Position numbers and translations under genes: made by a program. Of a stretch of DNA of 64,000 nt, positions 1 through 12,080 are shown in pieces. Position 1 is the first letter of the stretch. The number at the start of each line of letters is the position of its first letter. The notes beneath the pieces are model-generated. The model was not told the origin of the DNA and did no database searches. It worked only from the letters and a program-made list of their open reading frames with translations. Source of the stretch: Lutraria lutraria (Eukaryota; Mollusca; Bivalvia; Venerida; Mactridae); contig OZ026839.1 of NCBI GenBank assembly GCA_964023205.1, positions 19,560,386 through 19,624,385 on the forward strand, written 5' to 3'.

Positions 1-38
1 TGATATTGATTAGGATGTTTTGTTTGTTTTTACACAAA

Positions 39-264
39 CATGACTCATTGTCGGATACCCATGGTCGCTGCCTCCACTATGCTTCATACATTTTGTGTGG
101 AATTTTTCAATACCGATTTGCCGTTTCACAGAATAAAATAGACATCAATTAATAGAAACAACACTTAGATTTTCGATACTCTCCGGCGTGGAGACGCAAA
201 AAAAACATGGGAGAAGTAGTAGTGGAGCGAAGGCAGCGACCGTGGGTATCTGACGATGGTCATG
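39..264. mobile_element. Small inverted-repeat element (MITE)
   Basis: The first ~45 bases (CATGACTCATTGTCGGATAC...) and the last ~45 bases are imperfect reverse complements, sharing GATACCCAYGGTCGCTGCC. The spacer is ~130 bp of AT-rich sequence with no coding potential. This is the architecture of a non-autonomous DNA transposon. The target duplication is not resolved, so the superfamily is unknown. Confidence 0.55.
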
Positions 265-2030
265 ACTGAATAATGTTTAAATGTAAATTTAATGGCATAT
301 CTCAAGATGTTTTAGATAAGGATATTAATTATGCATGCTTCTTGTGTAACCTTGTCATATTGTCAGCAATGGTTAATTGGCCACAAAGGAATTCATTACC
401 AAGCTGTCATGTGTTCTCCATTGATGAAAAACATCAATGTGCTTTTGATTACATTTTATAGATGTGTTCATAACTAATTTGATTGATTCATTTTCGACAT
501 TACTGTATCAACTTTTGTTTCTGGAAGATTGCTTTATAAAGTGCATATTCATGATTTACCAGAAGCTTTTGTTTTGTGAAAATCCAAAACTTTAGGAAAC
601 ATTACATGGTGTGAAAATATATTCACTTACTTATATGACCACATAATTTACATAACTTACATCTTTGTCCAAGGTACTGCTCTGTTATAATAGAATTTTC
701 AAAGAAACATGACAGTTCTTTATGGTAAAGCATTGTTATTATTATTCTCTGTGTATTTTTTGTTACTGCTTTAAGTTATTATGTCTTTGTGATATATAAT
801 CATATAAAATTCCAAGGAATTCCATTCTATTTCATGGTTTTTGCTGACATATTTTATTGTTGTTGTAAACTATTCATGTTGTCAGAGTGTGTTTTGTAAG
901 ATTGTAACTTCCTACAGAAATGTTCTCATTTGATATACAAAAACAAATTGCAAGTATAATGTTGGGTTATTTGTTATTAATTTATACCTGTTCATTTTAA
1001 TATGACAAGTCTGTTTCTTGTTACAGTCAATTGTGACAACTGTTGATAGCTTCTTTTAAGAGACACAATTTTAGTTGGAAATTGATATTGTTTTCTATTT
1101 CATTATAATTTTAGGTTGACTAGAAATATTTATGTAGTGTTGCATAATTGGTTAGCATTTATACAATGAATAACTTACTGTGGTATAAAATATTATTAGT
1201 CACATAATTTACACATTATTATTACATTCAATTATGTTTTTAGCATCAAGAAAATACACAAGAAGTTATTTTATCTAATACAGACCTTAACAACATGTTT
1301 ATTATTATGTTTGGCTAGACATAGGTTAGATTATAATTTATTAGATGAAATCCTAATTCAGAATTGTTCACTATAATACATGACACTTTTATAACAGGTC
1401 AAAGCATTCAGAAAGTAAAATTCTTATTTTCTTACAACTGGATGGGTTTTCAAAAAAGAAAGATAATCACTTATGATTCGAAATCTAGACACTGAATGGG
1501 GTTACTTTAATAGTTCAACTTATTTGTATATTATTGGTGCAGTGCTTCATACTTTCTTTTTATACCCAGCAAAATATCCTTATTAACATAATGTTAGAGA
1601 TTATTTAGTTTTATGTATTTCATGTTTGTTTTATGATATTTTTTGTGTTTATGTATAAATAGAAATAACCCCTGTGCAATCTTTCACCAACCATTCTTGA
1701 ATGGTTACATATTGTGTGAATGTAATAGTACAAAAAAATGAGTGAAAATTGTTGTACGAGAGTAAATATCGGCTTTCATAAACATGTACTTGCATTGTAT
1801 TCACCTGAAATACATCTTAGTTGTTCATTCACATTGCTTGTAAACACACACATATATATATGATGAGTTAAGTCAATATGTAAGTTTCTTATTAGTTTAT
1901 ATATGTATATATGTATGGTTTATTTATGGTTATTTTTGTTTACAAACTTTTCATTTAATTCTTGAAGTTTCATTTTCACTTTAGTACACTTTCAAGTACT
2001 GAAATTAAAATTGTAATTAATGTTTTGATC
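265..2030. other. AT-rich non-coding stretch
   Basis: About 1.8 kb with no convincing reading frame, tRNA or inverted repeat. It contains scattered AATAAA-like words and a short TA-rich run near 1850-1920. It could be intergenic DNA or the long 3' UTR of a plus-strand gene outside the window; the sequence does not decide. Confidence 0.4.
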
Positions 2031-2032
2031 TA

Positions 2033-3402
2033 CAAGGGGTGATCATTAAGTTCGTGGACAACCAAGCGTTTAAAGAAATGCTAGATTTTAAGTAAGAAAG
2101 AGCACAATAATGAAGTAGCTGAAAGTGTTCTGCATATCATGGTAAATTTTTATAACGAAAACACCGTAACTATTCAAATAACAAATGTTTTTGTAGAACC
2201 ATTGGCATCCCACCGCTGCCGGAACAACGTTATTCAAGACGTCAAGTCACATTTTGTCAAGATACGCACCGTTGAATTACACACAACGTTCATGTGTATG
2301 GACCCATTGTTCGAATGTGTTCTTGTAAAATGTCAAATCCCCTTAAGACATTGTACATGACAGGAGCTCTTCAAAGCTGGAGAAATGTCGACCTTTCAAA
2401 TAATATTTTTAAATTCGAAACAGAGAAGTCACAAGGCACCAAATTTGGTGAATACGGCAGGTGTTTCTGGATATCAGCACCAAGCTGGACAGTAATAGAT
2501 AATTGGGGATCTAGTGCCCAGTGACTTGGGGCATTACGTGGTGTAGAATTATGTTCTGTAGGTCATTGGATCATGGTAAAACAACCAAGTTTTATCAGTG
2601 TTCAAAAATCGAGTATCATAGCTTTTCCATTTCATCATTTGACAACAATCGTTGCATCTTGCACTTAATTTTCTTATATTCAAGTCTACCGTTAAAATTA
2701 GATGAATCAGCCCATAACTTATATCAATCCACTCACTAATATGACTTATTGTTGTCTGCCTATCTACATGTATGTCCAAGATTTCTTTAACAAGCTTGAC
2801 GTTCGCTAAGTTTTGTTGTCGGTCGGACACATCTTTCGTCATCTTTAACCTCATCTCGTTCCTTATGGAATCTTGTGAACCACTTGCACACCAGTTATCG
2901 ACACACATTCTCTTTTCCTAATACTTTCTCCAATTTTTCTTTAGTTTCTTTCGGTGTCATTTCAAGTCTTACACAAATTTTGATAACTGCTCTTTGTTCT
3001 AAATTGACGTTGGACGTCATATGGCGTTGTTTCTCAGATGACCCCCAAGTATCTTGACATTTGCATCATTACGTGATGGTAAATTCAAATTTAGTTTACA
3101 TCTGGCAGCTAAGGCGTTAGATAACGTCGACGTCATTGATTAATGACAGGGCTTCATGCCAAATTGAGGCCACAGTAAATGCTGGATTTGCGGTTAAATA
3201 TTAAATTTTTGATCTGCAGTGGTTATGCTTACTATTGTTGCTATGGTGATCGATTTCACATGCTTATGAAAGTCTTTTAGCGGAAATTAATTGTACTTTT
3301 TTTCCTTTGATGTTCATTAACCTTATATACAAATCTCATAAGTGTACAATTAATTATAACAGTAACAGCAAAGTTGTCCACGAATTTAATGATCACCCCT
3401 TG
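2033..3402 (-). mobile_element. Mariner-family transposon, decayed
   Basis: A 1370-bp element bounded by terminal inverted repeats of ~29 bp (CAAGGGGTGATCATTAAGTT at the left; the right end differs by one base in this part). It is flanked by TA on both sides (2031-2032 and 3403-3404), the Tc1/mariner target duplication. The length is right for mariner (~1.3 kb). The minus strand carries the broken transposase described separately. Confidence 0.9.
2500..2990 (-). pseudogene. Mariner transposase relic
   Basis: Read on the minus strand, pieces in more than one frame match the mariner transposase plan. First comes the N-terminal helix-turn-helix region with a KETKEKLEKV stretch and a WFTRFHKERDEVKDDER stretch. 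Next is the second helix-turn-helix (ISEWIDISYGLIHLILTVDL; the family has ISYGSVHHILTEDL). Then comes the first catalytic block NTDKTWLFYHDP, where active copies have GDETW: the aspartate remains but the following glutamate is lysine. Frameshifts and stops separate the blocks, so no intact enzyme is encoded. The remaining catalytic region towards 2100 is degraded. Confidence 0.85.
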
Positions 3403-3622
3403 TACATTCTCCTGGAAATAAAAGTTCACACCAGAATGATAATGATACTAATCTATATTGTTCATTGATGGTATTTTGCTTGGATTATTTAGTGTCAAAT
3501 ATATGTAATGTCTATGAAAACTGAATAAATGGGATCAGCAAGTAGTTGTGATTTATTGTTTATTAAATGATACAACTTTGAAGTCATTACATAATAACTC
3601 TTGGTTTCAGCAGTTCTTTAAT

Positions 3623-4007
3623 TATGCCCCCTTTCGAAGGTCACAATGACCTTCAGCATAACAAACCTTGTCCAACCAATAACTAAAGAGTGATTTCGCC
3701 TAGGCTCTTCAGATTTGGTTGGGAGGTTGGCATCACATGTAGATGACCCGTATTGATTTTGAGGTCAGTATGTCAAAGGTCATGGTCACAGTGACCTTCA
3801 GCCCCAAAACCTCAATTAATAGAATACGAATTGACATAGGCTTTGGTTGAGTGGTTGGTCATCATATGTAGATGACATCTATTGAATTTGAGGTCATATG
3901 TCAAAGGTTGAGAACACAGTGACCTAAGTTCAATAGGTCAAAAGTCATGGTATTACTATCCAGTTGGCCGTTGGGGGGGGCATTCGTGTTTCACAAACAC
4001 ATGTTTT
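3623..4007 (-). repeat. Hairpin-ended repeat, family D
   Basis: One end reads GGGGGGGGCATTCGTGTTTC followed by ACAAACACATG, giving a small hairpin (GTGTTTCACAAACAC); the other end starts TATGCCCCCTTTCG. The interior has several AAGGTCA/TGACCTT words in repeated units. It resembles, in inverse orientation, the longer copy at 36228-37108. Confidence 0.6.
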
Positions 4008-4062
4008 ATTAATCTCAACAAGGCATAAAATAGTGCCTTCCAGGTGTTAGATATTAATGTTT

Positions 4063-4133
4063 AGCTCACCAATGTGCTCAAGGTTAGCTTTTGTAATCAC
4101 CTTGCATCCGTCATGAGTTGTGAAGTGGCATCC
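4063..4133 (-). repeat. Isolated 3' end of a hairpin-ended repeat
   Basis: Only the terminal ~70 bp of a hairpin-ended repeat is present (AGCTCACCAATGTGCTCAAG at the outer end). It abuts directly the next complete copy in the same orientation, a head-to-tail arrangement. Confidence 0.5.
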
Positions 4134-5129
4134 GTTTTTAGCTCAGATGTCACAAAGTGACAGGGTGAGCTTTTGTGATCAGTCTTCGTCCGGCGTCTGT
4201 GCGTTGTCAAACTTTTACCTTGTGAACACACTAGGGGCCACATTTTTAGCTCAATTTTCGCAAAACTGGGCCAGAATGTTAATATCGACAAAATCTCGCA
4301 CGAGTTCGATAATGGGCCATTTTGGGTAAAAAACTAGTTCACCAGGGCCAAATATGGGAAAACCTTGTGAACACTCTAGAAATCACTGTTTTGATTGGAT
4401 CTTCATGAAACTTTGTCAGAATGTTTATTTTAATGATATGTAGGTCAATTTGATAATGGGTAATTTCCAGTAAAAAACTAGGTCACTAGGACAAATCGCT
4501 GAAAAACCTTAAAACTCTAGAAGTCACTGTATTAATTGGATCATCATGAAACCTAATCAGAATGTTTGTCTTTACAATACCTTGGACGAGTTCGAACATG
4601 GGTGATCTGGGGTCAATAACTAGGTCGCTAGGTCAAATTTTATGAAAAACCATGTTAACACTAGATTTCAGTTATAATTGGATTTTCACCAAACTTAGTC
4701 AAGTTGTTTGTTTTAATGATATAACGGTCAAGTACAAATATGGGTCATCTTGGGTCAATAACTAGGTCACCATGTCAAATCTTAGGAAAACTTTGTTAAC
4801 ACTGTAGATGTCACAGTTTTGATTGGATCTTCACCAAACCTTGTCAGAATAATTATCTTAATGATTTGGATATGTAAGACAAATTCGAACATGGGTCATC
4901 TAGGGTCAAAAACTAGGTCACAATGTCAAATCTTAGGAAAACCTTGTCTATGCTGTAGTTTTCATGGTTTTGATTGGATCTTCACCAAACCTTGTCAGAA
5001 TGTTTGTCTTATTTATATGTAGGACAAGTTATAACATGGGTCATCTGGGGTCAAAAACTAGGTCACAGGTTCAAAACAATGCTTTAATGAGTGAATAGTG
5101 ATTATCATGTGAGCCTTGGCCCTCTTGTT
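4134..5129 (-). repeat. Hairpin-ended tandem-repeat element, family A
   Basis: Family A copy in minus orientation. Its right end is the reverse complement of AACAAGAGGGCCAAGGCTCA, and its left end is the AGCTCA...CACAAAGTGACAGGGTGAGC terminus. Between them lie about seven divergent ~145-bp units built on 'TGACCTAGTTTTTGACCCC...AACATTCTGACAAGGTTTGG'. Both ends can fold: GGGCCATGATGGCCC-type palindrome at one end and AGCTCAC...GTGAGCT at the other. The plan (hairpin at each end, minisatellite inside, no ORF) resembles non-autonomous Helentron/'pearl' elements of molluscs; that assignment is an inference. Confidence 0.75.
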
Positions 5130-5994
5130 ACTTTAAACAACATCTCGTCCTAGATCACCATGCTGATTGCAACCAAATTTTGCTGGAATGATCCTTTGGT
5201 GGTCCCCTTTCAAAGTTGTTCAAAAAATTAAATTTCATTAAAAACTCTGGTTGCTATGGCAACTAATAGGGATTTTTTATAAAAACTTCATAAAACCTTC
5301 TTGTCCGAAACCACAGGGCATAGAGCTTAGATATTTGGTGTGTAGCATTGTCTAATGGAACTGAAGTTTGTTCAAATTATTCTCCTGGTGTCAAAATTGG
5401 CTTCGCCCTGGGGCAACTTGATTTTATGTAGACTTTATATATATAGGGAAATTTAAAAAATCTTATTGTCAAAATCTACAATGCAATGTGTAGCATTGTC
5501 TAGTGGACCTCTACCAAGTTTGTTCAAATTATGGCCCTGGGTTCAAAATTAGCCCCTCCCCGGGGGTAACTTGATTTTACATAGACTTATATAGGAAAAT
5601 TAAAAAATCTTCTTGTCAAAAACTGCAGTGCCTAGAGTTTAGATGTTTAGTGTGTAGCATTGTCTAGTGGACCTCTGCCATGTTGGTTCAAATTATTACC
5701 TGTGGTCAAAATTGGCCCTGCCCCAGGGTTCACTCTAATTTATATGGGAAAATATTTTTAAAATCTGCTTGTCCGAAGCCACAAGGTCTAGAGCTAAGAT
5801 ATTTGGTGTGTGGTATTGTCTAGTGAACCTCTACCAAGATTGTTCAAATAGTGGGCCTAGGGTCAAAATTGGCTCCGCCCCAGGGTTTACTTGAATTTAT
5901 GGTCTCATAAAGGAAAAAAGTGAAAAATGTTCTTCTCTAAAGGTATTTTTTCTGGTGAGCGGTTTATAATATAGGGGCTATATGGCCCTCTTGT
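5130..5994 (-). repeat. Hairpin-ended tandem-repeat element, family B (3'-truncated)
   Basis: Family B copy in minus orientation, abutting the family A copy. It has several ~160-bp units with 'CAAAATTGGCCCCGCCCCAGGG' and 'CTAGAGCTTAGATATTTGGTG' motifs, ending in the GGCCCTCTTGTT terminus. The outer AGCTCACC hairpin is missing at the left. Confidence 0.7.
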
Positions 5995-6405
5995 TTAGAC
6001 ATAAATTTGACACAATTTATTTTGACATCCACATAAATGCATGTTTTTCTCAGAACATTAAGATATAACATTGATTAAGTTCAAGTAACAAATTTGTCTG
6101 CTAACAAGAACAATGATTAACACCTTTGATAAGCAATAAAGCATTGTTTGTTGATAATTAATAATAAAGATTTTTAAATATCAAAATGATTCCATGCAAA
6201 GAACTGAGCTAAACACAATTCAAGCTGACATTCCACATTCTGCATGGATGTAAACTATCACAAAGAAACTGATTTTACTTGGACACAGTTTTATAAAGGA
6301 CACTTTAATAACAATGTGTGTTCTAATCTTTGCACAACATAACAAGAGAGTTTGGACTGCTGGGGACAGCAAGCTTTGTGAATAAACCTTGTCAAAAAAA
6401 TTGTA

Positions 6406-6847
6406 AACAAGAAGGCCACGTTGGCCAATAATTAATGACTAGGTAATATAGTTTCCATCTCGTAAAACTCATTTTTACGTAGATTTTGAGATCAAAACCA
6501 ACAATGAAGGTATAATACTGTTAAACAAGCTAAAACGTAGCAAATTTTCTAATCCAAGGGCCCATAACATAAAGTTGTGGTCCGATTCCACCCATAACTA
6601 AACTTGTCCAAAACCATAATGTCATACACATTCATTGTAAATATGATTAGGATCGGTGAATAAATGAAGGCGCTAGAGTGTAAACAAGCTAAAATATAGC
6701 AAATTTTCTAAGTCAAGGGCCCATAACTCTTGAAGATGTGGTCCGATTCCGCACTTAGCCGAGACATTGTGGCCATATACATTGTGAGCAAGTTTAATCC
6801 TGATTCGTTAAGAGCTGCGGTTGCTAGAGTGTAAACAAACTAATTGA
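6406..6847 (+). repeat. Hairpin-ended repeat, family C, left part
   Basis: Starts AACAAGAAGGCCACGTTGGC and carries the family C units ('CAAGGGCCCATAACTCTTGA', 'GGTCCGATTCCGCCCATAA', 'GCGCTAGAGTGTAAACAAGC'). It stops at ...AAACTAATTG, where the intact copy at 28359-29232 continues with TAGACGG. The missing end lies 1.9 kb away at 8738-8802, so this copy is split by an insertion. Confidence 0.75.
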
Positions 6848-8737
6848 CAATACGCGAGATTTAGATTGACAGGTCAAATCAACCAACCAGAACGCAGAAC
6901 TGATAAGCCAAACTGCTGGCCATAATTTTGTCTGTCAAACTTCTGTCGGACCACGGTAAATACGCATGATAGGTTTTATAATCATTGTGATTAAACGACC
7001 TAAAAACGGCCATATAGTGTTGCCAGGGAACCTTTAAATCCGATATGCGGTATCTAGACATAATTAGGGGTGTTATTAAATTATTTCTTACACTTTTATT
7101 TATTTTCCGAAAATATGTGAAATCAGAATAAGTCGATCGTTCAGATTTAAACGTCATGGCCCATTGTAATCATAAAATTGCACACACGAGTATAACTCGC
7201 GTGCATCTTAGATTTAATGAAAAAAACTTTGTAAATACATGAATTATATATATAAATTATACATTTATTTAAATACAGTTATAACATGTATCATTTCTAA
7301 TGAAATATATAAATATATAGATAGTGTAACGGATATATACGTAATGATGATACTATAGTATGACCTTAGTCTATGTTTTAACTTATTTACTTTTATTAAA
7401 TAGCTACTATATTTAAGTGACCCCCAAATCCACATGAGGTATAATCTCGTTAATTGTTTTATTGCCCCTGATCAGATTAATCCTGTCTGGTCATGGTCTG
7501 TAGACTTGTCACCTATAGTTAAAAAGAAGGGTGACATTTTTTTTTATTTATGGTGATGATTAGTGTACGACTTAATTCCTGTTGTTTTTATAAGCATAGA
7601 CTATAATTATGTAAACAGAAGTTAGTCTATTAATGACCCTGTACGTCTGTTTTATTACCCCCTTCTGTGAAAACAGGGGTCTTGGTGGTCCATAAGTCAC
7701 ATATCTCGCATTCCTGGTTCAATGTCTTGAACGCATCGCTTATCCTCTTCCCCGACATAATGACATCTGAGACCAGCATACTTGTGTATGTGATTTAACA
7801 GAAAATGTATACAAACCAATATGCACAAGGTCTCCGGTGTCATGAATGTTAAAAATGTGGGGACTCTCCGGCTTCATCATATATTTCTTCGCACGGCTAT
7901 TTTTTGTTGGATCTTTACTGTCATTTCGCTTTTATTATGCGATATTCATGTAGTATATTCATTTAAGGGTTTGAATTCCACAGCCCAAACCCATTGATTT
8001 TTAAATTTAACATGTCAATTATAATGATATCATATTAAAGTAAAGGCTTTCAATATAATATAAATATGTTATCACAATGAGAATTGGTGTTTTTGAGTAC
8101 GTACTTCGATCAGACGTTCATACAGACTCATAAAAAATATTGCATTCATATAGATTAATAAAAAATAATTCCACGACCCTAAGGTTTTATATTTTATTCT
8201 TCAATATATTCGTGCTATTTCTACTTACATTTAGTATTTGCCAGGTACGTAAATGAACGTTAATACGTTAATATTTGTGTCGTATAATTTTACGCCTGTC
8301 TTGTCGACTGCATTGAAATAAGAACTAAGGCACTAAATTCGACAAGAAGTGTGTTAAAATTTATATACAAGTCAGAAACTATTATAATTAAAATACATAT
8401 GTATGAAATGGAGTATGTTTATTACCGGGAATATCAATTCGTATTAATTATTAACAGATCGATAAGATGTAACATTACAATTATGAAAGTAGTCATATTT
8501 CTATTATATGCATCGTTATATGATGGAGAGTAAGAACAAATTGCATGATTACATTGTTTTCTAATTAACATGACTTTGCATTTCACAGACAAACATGAAT
8601 TTCTATTTTGTAAGGGAAGTTAATTGTTTTCTTTTTATAAGTGCCGTGTATTGTTTAATTCTTTGTTGACGGACTAAACAAGAGTTACCCCTCCCCCCCC
8701 CTGAAATTAAGGGGGCGTGGCTACACTCGCTCTGGCG
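6848..8737. mobile_element. 1.9-kb insertion splitting a family C repeat
   Basis: This block separates the two halves of one family C repeat. Its edges are imperfect inverted repeats (AATTGACAATACGCGAG at the left; reverse complement of the right end AATTGACGATACGCCAG). The interior is AT-rich with no credible ORF. Part of it (about 7395-7722) matches in inverse orientation the TTAA-flanked element at 59126-59991, including the poly-C/G stretch and the CCTGGTTCAATGTCTT end. It may therefore be composite. Confidence 0.45.
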
Positions 8738-8802
8738 TATCGTCAATTGTGGACGTACGACGGACATTCAACGATCCTAAAAGCTCACCTGATGAATCAC
8801 TA
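8738..8802 (+). repeat. Hairpin-ended repeat, family C, right end
   Basis: Carries the family C 3' terminus: GGACGTACGACGGACATTCA, then AACGATCCTAAAAGCTCACC and TGATGAATCA. The closing GGTGAGCT half of the hairpin has decayed. It continues the part ending at 6847. Confidence 0.65.
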
Positions 8803-8812
8803 ATATTGTGTG

Positions 8813-8821
8813 CCCTTTCCC
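8813..8821. repeat. Target-site duplication, left (CCCTTTCCC)
   Basis: Nine bases repeated exactly at 11429-11437, flanking the inverted-repeat element 8822-11428. Confidence 0.8.
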
Positions 8822-8992
8822 TAAATTGGTTCCCGTTCCATGATGCAGTGCACCAAAGGAACAGGTACGGTCTAAAATTTCCAGCGTTCTGATTGGTCAA
8901 CTCGTTTTAGCTATTTCATTGGTTGCTGTTCATTCGAGAAACATCGAGGATTTCCGTACATCTGATAAATGTACACGGAGATGTTAGTGCTA

Positions 8993-9080
8993 ATGTTTGA
9001 ATACCTCATGGATACCCTTTATTCAAAATAAAAAGATATAGATGCTAGAAGTTACTTTGTGAATATTCGTTACAGTATAA
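8993..9080. repeat. Repeat shared with 23492-23586
   Basis: About 88 bases starting AATGTTTGAATACCTCATGG and ending TTCGTTACAGTATA recur almost exactly at 23492-23586. It is non-coding. The origin is unknown; it is probably a fragment of a dispersed element. Confidence 0.7.
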
Positions 9081-9343
9081 AATATCAATTAATGCCTTGA
9101 TTTTTTTTTTATTGTTGTTAAATGATTTTCTTTTTTTTAAAATTATATGTATAAATAAATGCATAGTTCGGTCTAATATGTATTAATTCCTTTAAAACAT
9201 ATGTTTCTTTATTTACAATTAAAATATATATCTTATATACAAAATTTATATCAGTATATGTCAAGTGACGTTTTAAGTAATTATTTTGTAACTTAATTTC
9301 TTTTCGTTAACAGAACTGAATTAGATTAGGAGTAATTAAGATT

Positions 9344-10606
9344 ATGATCTATGCTGTATATGATTTTTTTATCTATTATACACGAATTGAAACTGTTGAA
9401 TCGTTTAAATATTTAGGCGTACATCTCTTTAAAAATGGAAGTTGGAACCGCACTCAAAAAAGAATAGCCCAACATGCGTCTTTCTCACTACATAACTTAT
9501 TTATCGTCTTCAACCAATTAGATCTTCCTATATCACACAGACTAAACTTATTTGATTCTATTGTTTTACCCACGCTTAATTATTCTGCTGAAATATGGGA
9601 CCATTATCCGAGCCCAAACGTGGAAGCTATTTTCTCTAAATTCTGTAGAAGAATAATAATTTATATTATGTGTCAAACAATCAACTAATTTAAACGCTCT
9701 GTATGGAGAACTAGGTCGTATACCAATGCATGTACATAGAAAATTGCTAATGATCAAATATTGGATAAAAATATTAACTATCAACCAAGAAAGTATACTA
9801 TTCAAGACTTACAAAATGCTTAAAATCGATGCCGAAAATGGTTTATCATATAATGGAAACAATTGGGCATACATCATAAACACTATTTTAGAACAAATAT
9901 GATTATCTGATATATGGAACAATCAACTAAATATGTTAATTAGCTACAAAACTATTGAACAACGAATATTTGATATTTACTACCAAAGCTGGTATTCTTC
10001 AATCAATAACTCGTCACGCCTAGATACTTATAGTTTATTTAAACACTCGTTCACTTTCGAATACTATCTTGACAAAATCAAAGATTCTAAATTCAGAACT
10101 GCTCTTACAAAATTTCGAACATCAGCTCATGACCTAGCCATAGAACGTGGACGCTATCTAAATATTCATAGAAACGACAGAATATGTATATACTGTAAAT
10201 CAAAAATGATAGAAAACGAATTTCATTTTTTATTAATCTGCTCTAAATTTTCTGATTTGAGATCAAAATATATTAAAAAGTATTACTATACATGGCCCAC
10301 AATACAGAAATTCACAAATCTAATGACTGCTACATCAACAAAAATTATCAATGATTTGGCAAAATTCATTTTTTATGCAAACCTAATTAGAAATTAATCA
10401 AAGTATTATAATTATCTATATTTTTTACTTATCCAACGTATTAGTTATTGTCTCTATTATTGTATCATCAAAATAATATAAATACTAACATCATGTGCAC
10501 TTCTGTTAAATTAACCCATGTCTTATGCCATCTTATGTATATATATTGTTTTGCTATAAAACAGGTATGTTTTAATGCAATAAATATTTGAAGTTGAAGT
10601 TGAAGT
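9344..10606 (+). pseudogene. LINE (non-LTR retrotransposon) 3' fragment
   Basis: C-terminal part of a LINE ORF2. The first frame gives SFKYLGVHLFKNGSWN and LFDSIVLPTLNYSAEIWDHY, the motif block after the reverse transcriptase active site. A frameshift near 9660 moves the reading to a frame continuing NALYGELGRIPMHVHRKLL, interrupted by TGA at 9900-9902. It resumes through FRTSAHDLAIERGRYLNIHR and a cysteine-histidine knuckle CIYCKSKMIENEFHFLLIC, stopping at 10395-10397. An AATAAA (10579-10584) precedes a TTGAAGTTGAAGTTGAAGT tail, a short tandem 3' end typical of several LINE clades. It is 5'-truncated and dead, nested in the 9-bp-TSD element. The clade is not assigned. Confidence 0.85.
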
Positions 10607-11428
10607 ATATTGTAAATTTAACATGGTATCAGGCACAAGTGCTAAAGAATATATTGACCCCCTTCGGTGAAATGATCCATAAAATATTTCTCCCTTATAA
10701 GGTCCAGGAAGTGAGACGGTCGTGTTACGTAATATTGCATAACAACTTCTTAATTGGCTACTTATCTTGATTTTATCAATGCATGTATTGAAATTGAGAC
10801 AATGATATGTACTGGTCAATTGATGATCAACTATACTGTTTGCATTAATTAATTTTAAAACACGTAGTCCAGAATCAGATTGGGCACGACTTTTAAATTT
10901 ATTATTAGCATCGCATATTTATACGAATTTTATAAGAGTATAAAATCAGGTTGTAACACTCAAAAAGTTGCAATTGTGTACGGTGATTAAAGTTATTTGA
11001 CAGTTCATGATAAAAATTACAAAAATCTACATAAGTGAAAAAAAAAATTCCACACCGACCGTGATCGAGTACTCGATTTTAAAAATATTTCTTGAAATAT
11101 ATTTTTTTTAAGGGTCGATATTCTATTTCAAAATACATTTAAGTACGCTGTGTGTATTTAAATGCTACTTAATTAAGTGTTCCAACGACCAAGATCAGAA
11201 AATAACTATCCAGTTCCCTAATCTTTATCTATTATTTAAATTACGCGCGAAATGTGCATCGATAATGCAAAGTCTCGCGAGATCCCCCGGGCAGAATTCT
11301 GCCCGGATTCCGATCGAAATTGACCAATCAGCGTCCTGAAAATTTTAGGCCGTACTTGTTGGCTTTGTACACACAAGTCAACGGGAACCAGTTTTGGTGC
11401 ACTGCATCATGGAACGGGAACCAGTTTA

Positions 11429-11437
11429 CCCTTTCCC
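11429..11437. repeat. Target-site duplication, right (CCCTTTCCC)
   Basis: Exact partner of 8813-8821. Confidence 0.8.
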
Positions 11438-11568
11438 ATAACTAGGTTACTTCCCTTAGTTAATCGACGGTGATGTCCCCTGATAAGGAATAATTCTACT
11501 TCCGGGGACTATATTAATATCGATGATAATGGCGGACAACTGAGTGCGTTAAAAGAAATGCGTTTAAC

Positions 11569-12073
11569 CAAGGACTTATATACATACATGGATTCGCAAC
11601 TGCTAAAAATAGCTCAAATGATATCGTTCGGCGATCCCACAATGCATTGCTATATACTCGGCAATGTCCGACAGCTGTAATTGGGTGTTTACGAATTTGA
11701 TTATACTAAAAAAACTCAGGCAATTGGGCACGGGAAATTGGTAAAGGATGCAACAAATTCCTTAAAGATATTGAGATACATTTATAATCCACAAAGTCTA
11801 AGTATAAGCATTGAAAAAGGCATCAGTCGAACATTTTAAATTCCAAGATGGCGGACATCTATTATAATCCTTTCGTCTCCGAGATTAAACATTCGGAATA
11901 CCACGGATATTTTCGCTGTTATTATCATTCGGATTATCACGGATATTTTCGTATTTTCGCTTTTGTAAACAATAGCTGTATTCCCGTTGATTCACGTCTT
12001 ATTATCGCGGGATTTGATTACTTTAAACGGTTAATACGGAAGTTGCGAATCCATGTATGTATATAAGTCCTTG
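11569..12073. mobile_element. 505-bp MITE with 7-bp TSD, copy 1
   Basis: Inverted ends of 33 bp begin CAAGGACTTATATACATACA and run on to TGGATTCGCAACT. The exact 7-bp duplication GTTTAAC flanks it (11562-11568, 12074-12080). The interior has no transposase. It includes repeated 'ATTCGGATTATCACGGATATTTTCG' style units at 11890-11960. A second copy in inverse orientation is at 34476-34981, and a 40-bp ends-only version is at 12864-12903. Confidence 0.9.
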
Positions 12074-12080
12074 GTTTAAC

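Larger units (their letters stand above)
8822..11428. mobile_element. 2.6-kb inverted-repeat DNA element with 9-bp TSD
   Basis: The left end (TAAATTGGTTCCCGTTCCAT, then GATGCAGTGCACC) is matched by the inverted right end (TAAACTGGTTCCCGTTCCAT, GATGCAGTGCACC). Homology continues inwards (TACGGYCTAAAATTT, CTGATTGGTCAA), giving inverted ends of ~100 bp. Exact 9-bp duplications CCCTTTCCC flank it, a length usual for Mutator-like transposons. No transposase is visible; the interior holds a LINE fragment and AT-rich DNA, so this is a non-autonomous copy with nested insertions. A 65-bp miniature of the same ends lies at 46486-46550. Confidence 0.8.

Noticed and set aside
273..461. Plus-strand 62-residue frame near the left edge
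   Set aside because: No similarity to a known family, no splice or start support; AT-rich chance frame.
3417..3530. AATAAA words as the 3' end of a plus-strand gene left of the window
   Set aside because: Plausible but no coding exon is visible upstream; AATAAA is common in AT-rich DNA.
11569..12073. Assigning the 7-bp-TSD MITE to the Dada superfamily
   Set aside because: The duplication length fits (6-7 bp), but no transposase is present and the insertions are not in small RNA genes, so the superfamily is left open.
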